64,000 nucleotides of DNA from Microbacterium psychrotolerans (GTDB lineage Bacteria; Actinomycetota; Actinomycetes; Actinomycetales; Microbacteriaceae), in the NCBI RefSeq assembly GCF_031085295.1, contig NZ_JAVFWO010000001.1, positions 706,400 through 770,399 of the forward strand, read 5' to 3'. Below the pieces are notes generated by a model. That model ran no database searches and was not told the DNA's origin. It saw only the letters and a program-made list of their open reading frames with translations. The first letter of the stretch is position 1, and each line of letters starts with the position of its first letter. This document shows, one piece after another, positions 51,066 to 59,912 of the stretch. The position numbers and the translations under genes are program-made.

Positions 51066-53354
51066 TCAGCCCTCGAGGGTCACCGTGTCGATCGTCACCG
51101 CAGCGATGCCGGGGTGGTCGCTGAAGACACCGTCCATGCCGGCGGCGATGAACGCCGTCAGCTCGCCGGCGAGGTCGCCGTACGCGTTCGGGTCGGCGCT
51201 GGAGCGGAACTCCAGCGGGAGGAACTGGTTCTCGGCGCGGAACGTCCAGCCGTGCACCGAGAGCCCCGCGGCGTGTGCGTCGGCGATCACCGTGGTCGGC
51301 GCGCCCAGACGGCCCTCCGCGGTGCGCGGGATCATGACGGACTTCTCGAGGCCCACGCCGTCGGCGTAGGTCGCGATCTCCGCCAGCCCGACGGGCGTCA
51401 CGAGGTCCTTGTACGTACGGGAGTCGCCCGCGAGCGTGAAGTCGTACGGTCGACCGGATCCGCTGACGAGCTGGGCGAGCGTCACATCGGTCAGGCCGTC
51501 GAGATCGCGCAGGTTGGCGGTCTCGAAGCTCTGCACGATGACGGGCGCGTCCGCGCGGTCGACGCCGTTGGCCTGCAGTGCCGCGACCAGCGGCTCCTCG
51601 AGCGACAGGCCGATCGAGTCGAAGTACGACGGATGCTTCGTCTCGGGGTAGACGCCGACCGGGCGTCCGTCGCAGCTCACCGAGTGGCGGGCGAGGTCGA
51701 TGACCTCGTCGAGGGTCGGGATCACGTACAGGCCGTCGAATGCGGTGTTGGCCGGACGCGTCTGGGGCAGGCGTTCCTTCGCACGCAGCGTCCGCAGTTC
51801 GGCGAACGTGAAGTCCTCGGTGAACCAGCCGGTGATCGAGACCCCGTCGATGACCTTCGTGGTCTTGCGCGCGGCGAAATCGGCCCGGGTCGCGACATCC
51901 GTCGTCCCGCTGATCTCGTTCTCGTGGCGCGCGACCAGCACGCCGTCCTTGGTCGAGACGACATCAGGCTCGATGTAGTCGGCGCACTGCACGATCGCCG
52001 CCTCGTATGCGGCGAGCGTGTGCTCCGGGCGCGACCCGCTCGCGCCGCGGTGCCCGATGAGGCTCACGGTCGACGGCTCGATCTTGGTCTTGTCGAGGTC
52101 GATGATCGCGAACTCGGTGTCGTCGGGGGTGCCCGGGATGCGCGCGTCGTTGCCCGGGTAGTTGTTGTCGTTGCCGATGAGGAGGCTGCCGTCCTTGAGC
52201 TGCACGACGGTCTCGAACGACTGCACGGGGAGCGAGTAGATCTCGCCGGTGCCGTAGCCGTCGCCGGCGCCGATGCCGTGGGGGTTGGCGATGCGCAACG
52301 CATCGAGCACGAGTGTCTTCTCGACGTAGCCCTCGGCGTCGGTGCGGCGCAGGTCGACTTGGTAGACGCGCTTGGTGACCGCCTGCTCGCCCTCGAAGTC
52401 GTCGCGCTCGATGAGGATCAGAACATCGTTTCGCACGGTGAACGCGTCGCCGATGACGTTCGGCTCCTGGTCGGTCTGGTAGCTCCAGGTGCGGCCGGTG
52501 TACGCCCCCGCGCGCGTGTCGAACTCGAGGATCTCGCGACGACGCAGGTCGGCGTCGTCGGCGTACGAGCCCTCGACGACCGGGTAGAGGTAGCGGCCGT
52601 TGACCGAGGCGGCCATCGCCTCGAACCCGCGGCTCGCGCGCACCCGCGGGGTCTCGCCCGCCTGGAGGTAAGGGTTCTGCGGCGACTTGGCGCCGTCGAG
52701 CGCGTACGGCTTCTCGAGCAGCGTGCCTTCGGCGTCGAAGTGGAGCAGGAAGGGACCGAACTCCTCACCGACCCAGAACGAACCGTCCTTGGCCTTGACG
52801 ACCGACTCGATGTCGAAGTCGCCGCCGGTGAGCAGCCGCTCGGCGGTGCCCTCGTTCACGATCGGGAAGTCGAGCACGCCGTTGCGGTCGTTGTACGAGA
52901 TGAAGCGCTCGACCCGGATCTCGCCGGTGCCGCCGTCGGCGGTCTGCCACGCGGGACGTACGAGGTAGTTGCGCAGGAGGAAGTCGGCCGAGTTGCCCTT
53001 CGCCCCGAAGCCGTTGTCGGGCTGCGCCCAGAAGGTGCCGTCGCCGTTGTCGATGGCCGCGGAGAACCCGGGGATGACCTGACCGTCCCAGGGTCCGGTG
53101 CGGCCGTTCGCGGAAGTCGCGAGCGCGCCGGATGCCGGACCGGGCTCGAGGTGGTCGGCCGACAGCGTGGCCCGGGCGACGAGCGTCGGCACGTGCGTCT
53201 GCACGAACGGCGACGACGACGCCGCGGGCGCGGCGGGCACCGGCTGGGCGGAGGCGGCGGTGGCGGTGGCGGGGAGGAGGGCGACGGCGGTGACCGTCGC
53301 TGCTGCTGCGGCCAGAAGGCGCGGCAGGACGCGTCGTGTGGGGATTCGACTCAT
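51066..53354 (-). CDS. Secreted phytase-like esterase fused to glycerophosphodiester phosphodiesterase
   Basis: A 762-aa exported protein. A signal peptide (LLAAAAATVTAVALLPATA) is followed by a beta-propeller region of the esterase-like activity-of-phytase family (about 60-420: GFSAAIDNGDGTFWAQPDNG, ERFISYNDRNGVLDFPI, SVVKAKDGSFWVGEEFGP). The second half (about 425-760) is a GDPD barrel: IGHRGASGSRPEHTLAAYE, YIEPDVVSTKDGVLVARHEN and DGVFSDHP. It probably hydrolyses phosphodiesters outside the cell for phosphate or glycerol supply. ATG 53354 is nearest the signal peptide; another is nine codons upstream. Confidence 0.9.
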   Translation of the reverse strand: MSRIPTRRVLPRLLAAAAATVTAVALLPATATAASAQPVPAAPAASSSPFVQTHVPTLVARATLSADHLEPGPASGALATSANGRTGPWDGQVIPGFSAAIDNGDGTFWAQPDNGFGAKGNSADFLLRNYLVRPAWQTADGGTGEIRVERFISYNDRNGVLDFPIVNEGTAERLLTGGDFDIESVVKAKDGSFWVGEEFGPFLLHFDAEGTLLEKPYALDGAKSPQNPYLQAGETPRVRASRGFEAMAASVNGRYLYPVVEGSYADDADLRRREILEFDTRAGAYTGRTWSYQTDQEPNVIGDAFTVRNDVLILIERDDFEGEQAVTKRVYQVDLRRTDAEGYVEKTLVLDALRIANPHGIGAGDGYGTGEIYSLPVQSFETVVQLKDGSLLIGNDNNYPGNDARIPGTPDDTEFAIIDLDKTKIEPSTVSLIGHRGASGSRPEHTLAAYEAAIVQCADYIEPDVVSTKDGVLVARHENEISGTTDVATRADFAARKTTKVIDGVSITGWFTEDFTFAELRTLRAKERLPQTRPANTAFDGLYVIPTLDEVIDLARHSVSCDGRPVGVYPETKHPSYFDSIGLSLEEPLVAALQANGVDRADAPVIVQSFETANLRDLDGLTDVTLAQLVSGSGRPYDFTLAGDSRTYKDLVTPVGLAEIATYADGVGLEKSVMIPRTAEGRLGAPTTVIADAHAAGLSVHGWTFRAENQFLPLEFRSSADPNAYGDLAGELTAFIAAGMDGVFSDHPGIAAVTIDTVTLEG

Positions 53355-53506
53355 GCCTCGACGCAATCGCGACCGCCCCACCGCACCCTGGCCGGCCGGC
53401 GACGAACCTCCGACGACTCGGTGAACGGGGAGCGAGCGGTGCGTGAGAACGCGCTCATCCCGGCAGACGGATGCCGTCGCGCGAGGTCACTGCCAGCGGG
53501 GCCACT

Positions 53507-53558
53507 TGACGGGCGGCCGGCCCATCAGCCAGGGAGAAGAGCGGCGGCCGGCCCGTCA
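53507..53558 (-). terminator. Hairpin overlapping the stop of the TOPRIM gene
   Basis: TGACGGGC (53507-53514) and GCCCGTCA (53551-53558), with extra GGCCGG-rich pairing between them. The right arm includes the stop codon. The rest of the gap 53355-53506 shows nothing convincing. Confidence 0.5.
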
Positions 53559-54032
53559 CACAGCGGCGAGGAGCGCCGCCAGCGGTGCGGGCACCCGGTC
53601 CAGCGGAACGGCGCCGGCCAGAAGCTCCGCATAGCGGGCCTTGTTCCCGCTCCGGCCGCCGAAGAACCGGGCGAGTTGCGCCTCGACCGGCCGGCCGCGC
53701 TGGAAGGGCTGCCGCTGCAGGCTGCGGAACGATGCCAGCTCACCCTGCTCGGCGATGACGGCCTCGACTCCATCGACGCCGAGTGCGCGCACGAACTCGG
53801 CCTCCAGGTCGGGGTCGCAGACGAAGACGTCGTCGAGCACGCGCTCGAAGTCGTGCCGCTCGCCCTGATCGACGAGTCCGAGCAGCCGGGTGCCGGCGAG
53901 CTCGGCGGCCACGCGCCGGGCGCCCTTGGAGCCGCCGACGACGCGCACCTCCGGCATCCGGATCCCCATCCGGGTGGCGAGCGTCTGGAGGGCGATGCGG
54001 TCGCTCTCACCCTCCACCAGCACGACGGTCAT
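53556..54032 (-). CDS. Stand-alone TOPRIM-domain protein (OLD-like)
   Basis: A 158-aa protein. MTVVLVEGESDRIALQTLA carries the TOPRIM glutamate, and LLGLVDQGERHDFERVLDDV with FVCDPDLEAEFVRALG carry the acidic metal residues. The C-terminal half (FRSLQRQPFQRGRPVEAQLA, then GNKARYAELLAGAVP) matches the end of OLD-type nucleases. The ATPase domain that normally precedes it is absent here. Possible DNA/RNA nuclease or nucleotidyl-transfer protein. Its ATG overlaps the stop of a 22-codon frame (ATGA), so its translation is probably coupled. Confidence 0.75.
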   Translation of the reverse strand: MTVVLVEGESDRIALQTLATRMGIRMPEVRVVGGSKGARRVAAELAGTRLLGLVDQGERHDFERVLDDVFVCDPDLEAEFVRALGVDGVEAVIAEQGELASFRSLQRQPFQRGRPVEAQLARFFGGRSGNKARYAELLAGAVPLDRVPAPLAALLAAV

Positions 54033-54097
54033 GCGGCCGCGACTTCCGCGCGCTCCTCTTCGAGAGTGATCAGGTACTCGAGCTGACGGTGCTCCAT
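54029..54097 (-). CDS. 22-aa leader frame coupled to the TOPRIM gene
   Basis: MEHRQLEYLITLEEERAEVA followed by two Ala and a stop. It has a strong AGGAGG ribosome site five bases before the ATG, while the TOPRIM gene itself has none, and its stop overlaps the TOPRIM start by 4 nt. The first residues resemble the start of LysR regulators, so it could be a worn-down remnant, but the ribosome site and overlap favour a translated leader. Confidence 0.5.
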   Translation of the reverse strand: MEHRQLEYLITLEEERAEVAAA

Positions 54098-54150
54098 GAG
54101 ACCTCCTGCCGCGCCGGATCCGGCATCCATTCGCGATGATTCTCAATCAC

Positions 54151-54194
54151 ACAACATACAGTTGTTGGACTTCTTTGTCTCGGCTGCCTAGCGT
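54151..54194 (+). promoter_or_regulatory. Promoter and inverted repeat of the YdhF-like reductase
   Basis: -35 TTGGAC (54165-54170), 18 nt, -10 TAGCGT (54189-54194). ACAAC (54151-54155) and GTTGT (54161-54165) form an inverted repeat touching the -35 box. The stretch 54130-54180 is unusually AT-rich for the window. Confidence 0.55.
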
Positions 54195-54259
54195 GGAGCG
54201 CGCAGGACCGAGCCGACCGCGCGCGGGAGGCCCGGCACACCCGAACCGAGAGCGGACCA

Positions 54260-55195
54260 ATGAAGACCATCGAACTCACCGGCGTCGAGCGTCCCGCACC
54301 CAACGTGGTGCTGGGGCTCATGCGCATCCAGGACCTCGACGACGACGCGGTGCGCACGCTCGTCGGCACCGCCCGCGATGCCGGGATCGACTTCTTCGAC
54401 CACGCCGACGTCTACGGCCGCGACGTGCACGGCTGCGAGCGGCGGTTCGCCGAGGCGATGCAGCTCACCGCATCGGAGCGTGCGCAGATCACGATCCAGA
54501 CGAAAGCCGGCATCGTCCGCGAGGGGCCGTACTTCGACTTCTCGTACGACCACATCGTCTCAGCGGTCGAAGGGTCGCTGCGCGCTCTCGATACCGACTA
54601 CATCGACATCCTGCTGCTGCACCGGCCCGACGCCCTCGTCGAGCCCGACGAGGTCGCCCGGGCTTTCGACGAGCTGGAGGCGGCGGGCAAAGTGCGCGCG
54701 TTCGGCGTCTCGAACCACACCCCGCGGCAGATCGACCTGCTCAAGAAGTCGGTGCGCCAGCCGATCGTGGCGAACCAGATCCAGCTCTCGATCACCCACG
54801 CGCCGTCGATCGCCCAGGGCGTGGCGGGCAACATGCAGGGCGAGGAGCAGGCGCTCACCCTCGACGGCGGCGGCATCGTGGACTACTGCCGCCTGCACGA
54901 CATCGCCATCCAGGCGTGGTCGCCGTTCCAGGCCGGATTCTTCAACGGCGTCTTCCTCGGCTCGCCGGACTACCCCGAGCTGAACGCCGTCATCGACCGG
55001 CTGGCCGCCGCGTACGACGTGCCGGCCATCGCGATCGCGGTCGCCTGGATCACGCGCCACCCGGCGCTGATGCAGGTGGTGCTCGGCACGACGACCCCAG
55101 AGCGGGTGGGCGCGGCAGCCGAGGGCTCCGACCTACCCCTCACCCGCGCCGAGTGGTACGAGCTGTTCCGCGCCGCGGGCTACCGCGTGCCCTGA
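54260..55195 (+). CDS. Aldo/keto reductase (YdhF-like)
   Basis: A 311-aa AKR. Asp/Tyr lie in DFFDHADVYGRDVHGCE, Lys in ITIQTKAGIV and His in IDILLLHRPDALVEP. The C-terminal VVLGTTTPERVGAAAEGSDL is the NADP-binding loop. The pattern follows the YdhF oxidoreductase group; substrate unknown. It ends at a very strong terminator and so is not co-transcribed with the beta-helix gene downstream. Confidence 0.9.
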   Translation: MKTIELTGVERPAPNVVLGLMRIQDLDDDAVRTLVGTARDAGIDFFDHADVYGRDVHGCERRFAEAMQLTASERAQITIQTKAGIVREGPYFDFSYDHIVSAVEGSLRALDTDYIDILLLHRPDALVEPDEVARAFDELEAAGKVRAFGVSNHTPRQIDLLKKSVRQPIVANQIQLSITHAPSIAQGVAGNMQGEEQALTLDGGGIVDYCRLHDIAIQAWSPFQAGFFNGVFLGSPDYPELNAVIDRLAAAYDVPAIAIAVAWITRHPALMQVVLGTTTPERVGAAAEGSDLPLTRAEWYELFRAAGYRVP

Positions 55196-55222
55196 CGATC
55201 CGAGGCTCCGAAGAGCCGTTAC

Positions 55223-55257
55223 GAAGACGGATGCCGCGGCTCGCGGCATCCGTCTTC
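55223..55257. terminator. Intrinsic terminator with 16-bp stem from the GGATGCCGCG word
   Basis: GAAGACGGATGCCGCG, loop GCT, exact complement, then TTT. It is the clearest intrinsic terminator in the window. Confidence 0.9.
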
Positions 55258-55314
55258 TTTCGTGGTGTGCACGCCCGGCACCGCCCGGTTCGTGGTTCGC
55301 ATACTAATCGACTC

Positions 55315-55344
55315 TTGATTGACGATTATCGATTAATGTAGCAT
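55315..55344 (+). promoter_or_regulatory. Promoter with operator in the spacer, beta-helix glycosidase gene
   Basis: -35 TTGATT (55315-55320), 18-nt spacer, -10 TAGCAT (55339-55344). CGATTATCGATTA is at 55323-55335, at the same offset as in the ABC operon promoter. A further half-site TAATCGA is at 55305-55311. Confidence 0.75.
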
Positions 55345-55448
55345 CGCGCTTGTTCCGTCTCCCGTCCGCCACTCGGCGTGCGCGAACGGACCACCTATGA
55401 AGGCGACCGCGACGCCGCGGTCACTCACGAAAGGGCTGGAACCTCGCG

Positions 55449-58400
55449 ATGAAGCGATTCTTGTCAGTAGTCGCGCTCGTGGGCACGCTGATCGCCGGAA
55501 CGGCGACCGCGGCCCAAGCAGCGCCCGACCTGCAGGCCGCGGCAACCGCAGAGCTGTACGTCGCCCCGGACGGCGACGATGCGGCGAGCGGTTCGATCGA
55601 AGCGCCACTGCGCACACTCGAGGGCGCGCGCGACGCGATCCGCGCGATGAAGGCGGCGACCGGGCTGCCCGACGGCGGGGTCACCGTCTCGCTGCGGGAA
55701 GGAACATACCCCCGCACCGAGGCGTTCGAGCTCGGTGCGGACGACTCGGGGACCGCCGAGTCCCCGATCACGTATCGGTCGTATCCCGGTGAGACCGTCA
55801 CGCTGACGGGCGGCGTCGCGCTCGACTCCGGCGCGTTCGAGCCGGTCGCCGACGAGGGTGTGCTCAGTCGCATCGTCGACGAGGCGGCGCGCAGCAAGGT
55901 CGTCGCCATCGATCTGGCCGCGGCCGGCATCACCGACTACGGGCAGCTCAGCCGTCACGGCTACTGGAAGGCGAACGACGTCAGCACCGTGCCGCCGATG
56001 GAGCTCTACATCGGCGGCGAGGGGATGACCCTCGCCCGCTGGCCCAACGCCGGGGCCACCGTGCAGATGGACGAGATCCTCGATCCCGGGCCCACCCGCA
56101 AGGACGCCGACCTCCAGGAGCGAGGCGGCACCTTCAGCTACAACTACGACCGTCCGCAGTACTGGACCGCGGCCGACGACGTGTGGCTCGACGGCATCTT
56201 CGGCTACAGCTGGGAGTGGTCGTACAACAAGATCGCCGCGATCGACACCGAGGCCAAGACGATCACACTCCGCTACGGCGAGATGTCAGGCCTCATGAAG
56301 ACGTGGTTCGAGGACTTCCACTTCGCCGAGAACCTGCTCGAGGAGCTGGACGCCCCGGGCGAGTACTACATCGATCGCGCGACCGGCCGGCTCTACCTGA
56401 TGCCGAACCAGGCGTTCCTCGGCGGAGCAGAGGCGACGGTCACGATGCTCAAGGAGCCGATGCTCCGCACCGACGGCACGTCGCATGTGTCGTTCGAGGA
56501 GCTGGTGCTCGAGTACGGCCGCGCGAACGCGGCCGTCATCCTGGGCGGCAGCCACGTGAGCGTCGAGCGCAGCGACATCCGCAACTTCGCCGACGGCGGC
56601 GTGCTCATCAACTCCCCTGGCCGCTACACGTACGACGGCATCCCGGTGAACCGCGGCGGACGCGACCACGCGGTCGTCGACTCGCACCTCCGTCACATCG
56701 GCGGCGTGCCGGTCGTGCTCCAGGGCGGCGACAAGACGACCCTCGAACCGGGACGCAACCGCGTCGAGAACTCCCACATCCACGACTTCGCGTACTACCA
56801 CAAGGCCTACAACCCGGGCGTGATGTTCGACGGGGTGGGCAACATCGGGCGGAACAACGAGATCCATGACGCCCCGCATCCGGGCATCATCGTGCACGGC
56901 AACGACCACGTCATCGAGCGCAACGACATCTACGACGTGTGCAAGACGTTCCAGGATCTGGGCGCGATCTACATGAACGCCGGCGCAACGCCGCAGCAGC
57001 GCGGCACCGTCATCAGGCAGAACTATTTCCACGACACCGGGATCGGTCGACTGGGCGTGGAGGGCATCTATCCGGACAACCTCACGATGGGGCTGACCAT
57101 CGAGGAGAACGTCTTCTACCGGATGGGCAATGCCGCGATCAAGAGCGGATCGGGTGACTACATCACGTCGCGCAACAATGTATTCATCGACACCCACGTG
57201 CCGTACGACAACTACGAGATGTGGATGGGCGACCAGCCGGGCAACACCGTCGACACCTCGTACATGCCGGGGTGGACCGAGCTGTTCGAGGCGAACAACG
57301 ACTTCGTCGGCACGCCGTATGCCGAGAAGTACCCCGAGCTCCTCACATTCTTCGATGAGAACCACTACTTCCCCGCGAACAACGTGTTCGAGCGGAACGT
57401 GACGTGGAATCCGACGCTCACCCGCTCGGGTCAGGTCAACGAGCACGGCGCGCGCGACGTCAAGAACCTCATGAACTACGCCGACAACTGGGTGGCGAAC
57501 GAGGACCCCGGCTTCGTGGACTGGCAGGCAGGTGACTTCCGGCTGCGAGAGGATGCCGCCGTCTTCGACCAGGTTCCCGGCTTCGCGGCGATCCCGTTCG
57601 AGCTGATCGGGCCGCAGGGCAAGATCGGCCTGCCCCACGCGCCGGACTCCGTCGCCCTCGAGAGCGTGCACCTGCCAGCCGACCAGTTCACGCTCGACCT
57701 CGGCAAGACGGCGTCGTTCGGTGCCGAGGTCGTGCCGTGGAACGCCTCGAACCCCGCGGTGGACTACGCCTCGAGCGACCCCTCGGTCGCGACGATCGAC
57801 GCAGCGGGCATGATCACCGCCCTCCTGCCTGGTGAGACCGTCATCACCGTCACCTCGAAGGCCGACCCGGCGATCACCGATCAGGCCGTCGTGGTCGTCG
57901 CCGACGGTGACGGGGTCATGCACCGGACCGACTTCGAGTCGGGCGCCAACGGCTGGCCGGTCGATCCCAACCGCGCCATCGTCGAGGACCCCGACGGCGA
58001 GCACTGGTACCGCATCAAGGGCGGCGCCAACTCGCAGCTGCCGCGCAACTTCACGGACTACGTGCTCGACTTCCAGGTGCGTACGCCGGCCGTGGTGCCG
58101 GATGGCGGCATCCTGCTCGTCTACGACCGCACGGGGCCGACCCCGGGAGGGTACGTGCGGTATCGGCACGCCGAGACGGGTCCCACGTGGACCATCTACG
58201 GACCGCAGTGGCAGATCCTCAAGGAGGTCAAGCTGCCCGCCGGGTCCGGGCTCGCCCCCGACTCCGTGTACGACGTCCGCATGGTGGTGAAGGGCTCGGG
58301 CGTGCAGGTGACGGTGGACGGCGAGCCGGTCATCGAGGGACCGAACCCGTCAGCCACCGCGTCGGGCAGAGTCGGCTTCTACGTCGAGAAGTTCACGGCG

Positions 58401-59825
58401 CTCGACTTCGACGACGTGACGTTCTCCATCGTGCCGACGGCCGTGACAGCTATCGACGTCTCGCCCGACCAGGCGACGCTCGAGCCCGGTGAGCGGCTGA
58501 CGCTCGACCTCTCGGTCACGCCGTCGGACGCCACCAACCCGCGCGTTGAATGGACCTCGAGCGCGCCCGAGGTCGCGACCGTCGACGATACGGGCGAGGT
58601 GACCGCGCTCGCCGCCGGTCAGGCGACGATCACGGCCACGTCGGTTGCGAATGCCTCGATCACCGCGACGTCGACCATCGAGGTGCGGGCTGCCCAGCAT
58701 CCCGTCATCGATCTGCTGACTCCGCTCCTCGATCCCGCGGGCTGGCCGGCGACCGACGCCGTCGACTTCGACGAGGGGAGCCTCCGGATCGACGCCGAGG
58801 GCGTGTACGGCTACGGCCCCGAGACCTTCGGGAGCGGCCTGCTGCGCTTCCGGGCCGCGGTCGACGGCTTCGACGGCGGCTGGTACGGCTTCGCCGTCCG
58901 CTCCGATCGCGCCGGAGACCCGGCGTGGGTGAACGGCAACAAGGGCTACCTGGTGGTGATCAAGGAGGACACTATCGAGTTCCAGAGCTGGAAACCCCAG
59001 CAGACGATGCTCGACGTCATCCCCAACACCGCCATCCGCGCCGGTGAGGAGCACGAGCTCGAGTTCGGCGCCGTCGAGGTCGACGCGGGCACGCGAGTGG
59101 TCCTCCGTGTCGACGGCAAGACGGTCTGGAGCCATCTCGACGCCGGCGCCTCGAACCCGATCGCCGACCAGGGGCACCTGAACGTCTACCACTACGTCGA
59201 GCAGAACGCGCTGCGGCTGCAGCCGGTCGCGCTCGACGACGGCGCCACCTCGGCGCCGGGCAAGGGCGCGCTCTCGAACACCAGCGGGTGGGAGTACGGC
59301 CTGCACGACGGCAACTACGACGTCGCGATGAACCTCTGGTGGGGGACTCCCGGCAGCATCTTCCGTCTCTACGAGAACGGCACGCTCGTCTCGACGCGCG
59401 TGCTGTCCGACCCCGACGGGATGTCGCAGACGACCGGTGTCAGCTTCACCGGCAAGCCGAACGGCACGTACGTCTACACCGGCGAGCTGGTCAACTCGAA
59501 GGGGACGACTGCGACGTCGTCCACGACGGTCAAGGTGATCCACGCGGCGCCCGGTGCCCCGGCGGTCTCGCACGACGACCGCGATCGGGACGGAGCCTTC
59601 ACGGCGAAGGCCGACCTCTGGTGGGGAACGAACGCCACGTCGTACCGGTTCGAGCTCGACGGGCAGGTCGTGGGGTCGGGCGAGCTGGTCGCCGCGACAC
59701 CGGGTGCGCAGTCGGCGTCGGTGCAGCTGACCGGCATCGCGCCGGGAGACCACACGCTCGTCGCCGTGTTCGCCAACGCCAACGGTGAGACGGCGTCGAA
59801 GCCCGTGAGGCTCACCGTCGAGTGA
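55449..59825 (+). CDS. Large secreted right-handed beta-helix protein with Ig-like and lectin-like modules (GH141-like)
   Basis: A 1458-aa exported protein; signal peptide ends near residue 26 (ATAAQAAPD). The catalytic part (about 35-700) begins YVAPDGDDAASGSIEAPLRT, then VTVSLREGTYPRTEAF, and continues as a parallel beta-helix (GGVPVVLQGGDKTTL, GIIVHGNDHVIERNDIYDV, GTVIRQNYFHDTGIGR). This is the plan of GH141-type enzymes, which include an alpha-L-fucosidase and xylanases. Then follow a Big2 Ig-like domain (about 735-815), a laminin-G-like domain (825-990), a second Big2 (998-1075), a further jelly-roll (1085-1260) and two repeats (1275-1458). No cell-wall sorting signal is seen. Family call is from memory of the pattern. 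Confidence 0.8.
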   Translation: MKRFLSVVALVGTLIAGTATAAQAAPDLQAAATAELYVAPDGDDAASGSIEAPLRTLEGARDAIRAMKAATGLPDGGVTVSLREGTYPRTEAFELGADDSGTAESPITYRSYPGETVTLTGGVALDSGAFEPVADEGVLSRIVDEAARSKVVAIDLAAAGITDYGQLSRHGYWKANDVSTVPPMELYIGGEGMTLARWPNAGATVQMDEILDPGPTRKDADLQERGGTFSYNYDRPQYWTAADDVWLDGIFGYSWEWSYNKIAAIDTEAKTITLRYGEMSGLMKTWFEDFHFAENLLEELDAPGEYYIDRATGRLYLMPNQAFLGGAEATVTMLKEPMLRTDGTSHVSFEELVLEYGRANAAVILGGSHVSVERSDIRNFADGGVLINSPGRYTYDGIPVNRGGRDHAVVDSHLRHIGGVPVVLQGGDKTTLEPGRNRVENSHIHDFAYYHKAYNPGVMFDGVGNIGRNNEIHDAPHPGIIVHGNDHVIERNDIYDVCKTFQDLGAIYMNAGATPQQRGTVIRQNYFHDTGIGRLGVEGIYPDNLTMGLTIEENVFYRMGNAAIKSGSGDYITSRNNVFIDTHVPYDNYEMWMGDQPGNTVDTSYMPGWTELFEANNDFVGTPYAEKYPELLTFFDENHYFPANNVFERNVTWNPTLTRSGQVNEHGARDVKNLMNYADNWVANEDPGFVDWQAGDFRLREDAAVFDQVPGFAAIPFELIGPQGKIGLPHAPDSVALESVHLPADQFTLDLGKTASFGAEVVPWNASNPAVDYASSDPSVATIDAAGMITALLPGETVITVTSKADPAITDQAVVVVADGDGVMHRTDFESGANGWPVDPNRAIVEDPDGEHWYRIKGGANSQLPRNFTDYVLDFQVRTPAVVPDGGILLVYDRTGPTPGGYVRYRHAETGPTWTIYGPQWQILKEVKLPAGSGLAPDSVYDVRMVVKGSGVQVTVDGEPVIEGPNPSATASGRVGFYVEKFTALDFDDVTFSIVPTAVTAIDVSPDQATLEPGERLTLDLSVTPSDATNPRVEWTSSAPEVATVDDTGEVTALAAGQATITATSVANASITATSTIEVRAAQHPVIDLLTPLLDPAGWPATDAVDFDEGSLRIDAEGVYGYGPETFGSGLLRFRAAVDGFDGGWYGFAVRSDRAGDPAWVNGNKGYLVVIKEDTIEFQSWKPQQTMLDVIPNTAIRAGEEHELEFGAVEVDAGTRVVLRVDGKTVWSHLDAGASNPIADQGHLNVYHYVEQNALRLQPVALDDGATSAPGKGALSNTSGWEYGLHDGNYDVAMNLWWGTPGSIFRLYENGTLVSTRVLSDPDGMSQTTGVSFTGKPNGTYVYTGELVNSKGTTATSSTTVKVIHAAPGAPAVSHDDRDRDGAFTAKADLWWGTNATSYRFELDGQVVGSGELVAATPGAQSASVQLTGIAPGDHTLVAVFANANGETASKPVRLTVE

Positions 59826-59912
59826 TCGGCGGTCCGTGGGGGAGGGAGCCGGCGCGCCCCTCCCCCACGGCCCGCGCCGTACAGCGCGGTCTCCGCGCTG
59901 CCCGCGGCCGCG

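Noticed and set aside
53045-54086. Long plus-strand open frame opposite the phytase-like/GDPD gene
   Set aside because: It is a GC-rich antisense shadow, without ribosome site or protein motifs, of a clear two-domain gene.
51048-54086. 1012-codon plus-strand frame
   Set aside because: Composition (Arg/Val/Asp/Gly-rich, no domain) is that of antisense reading in a 70% GC genome.
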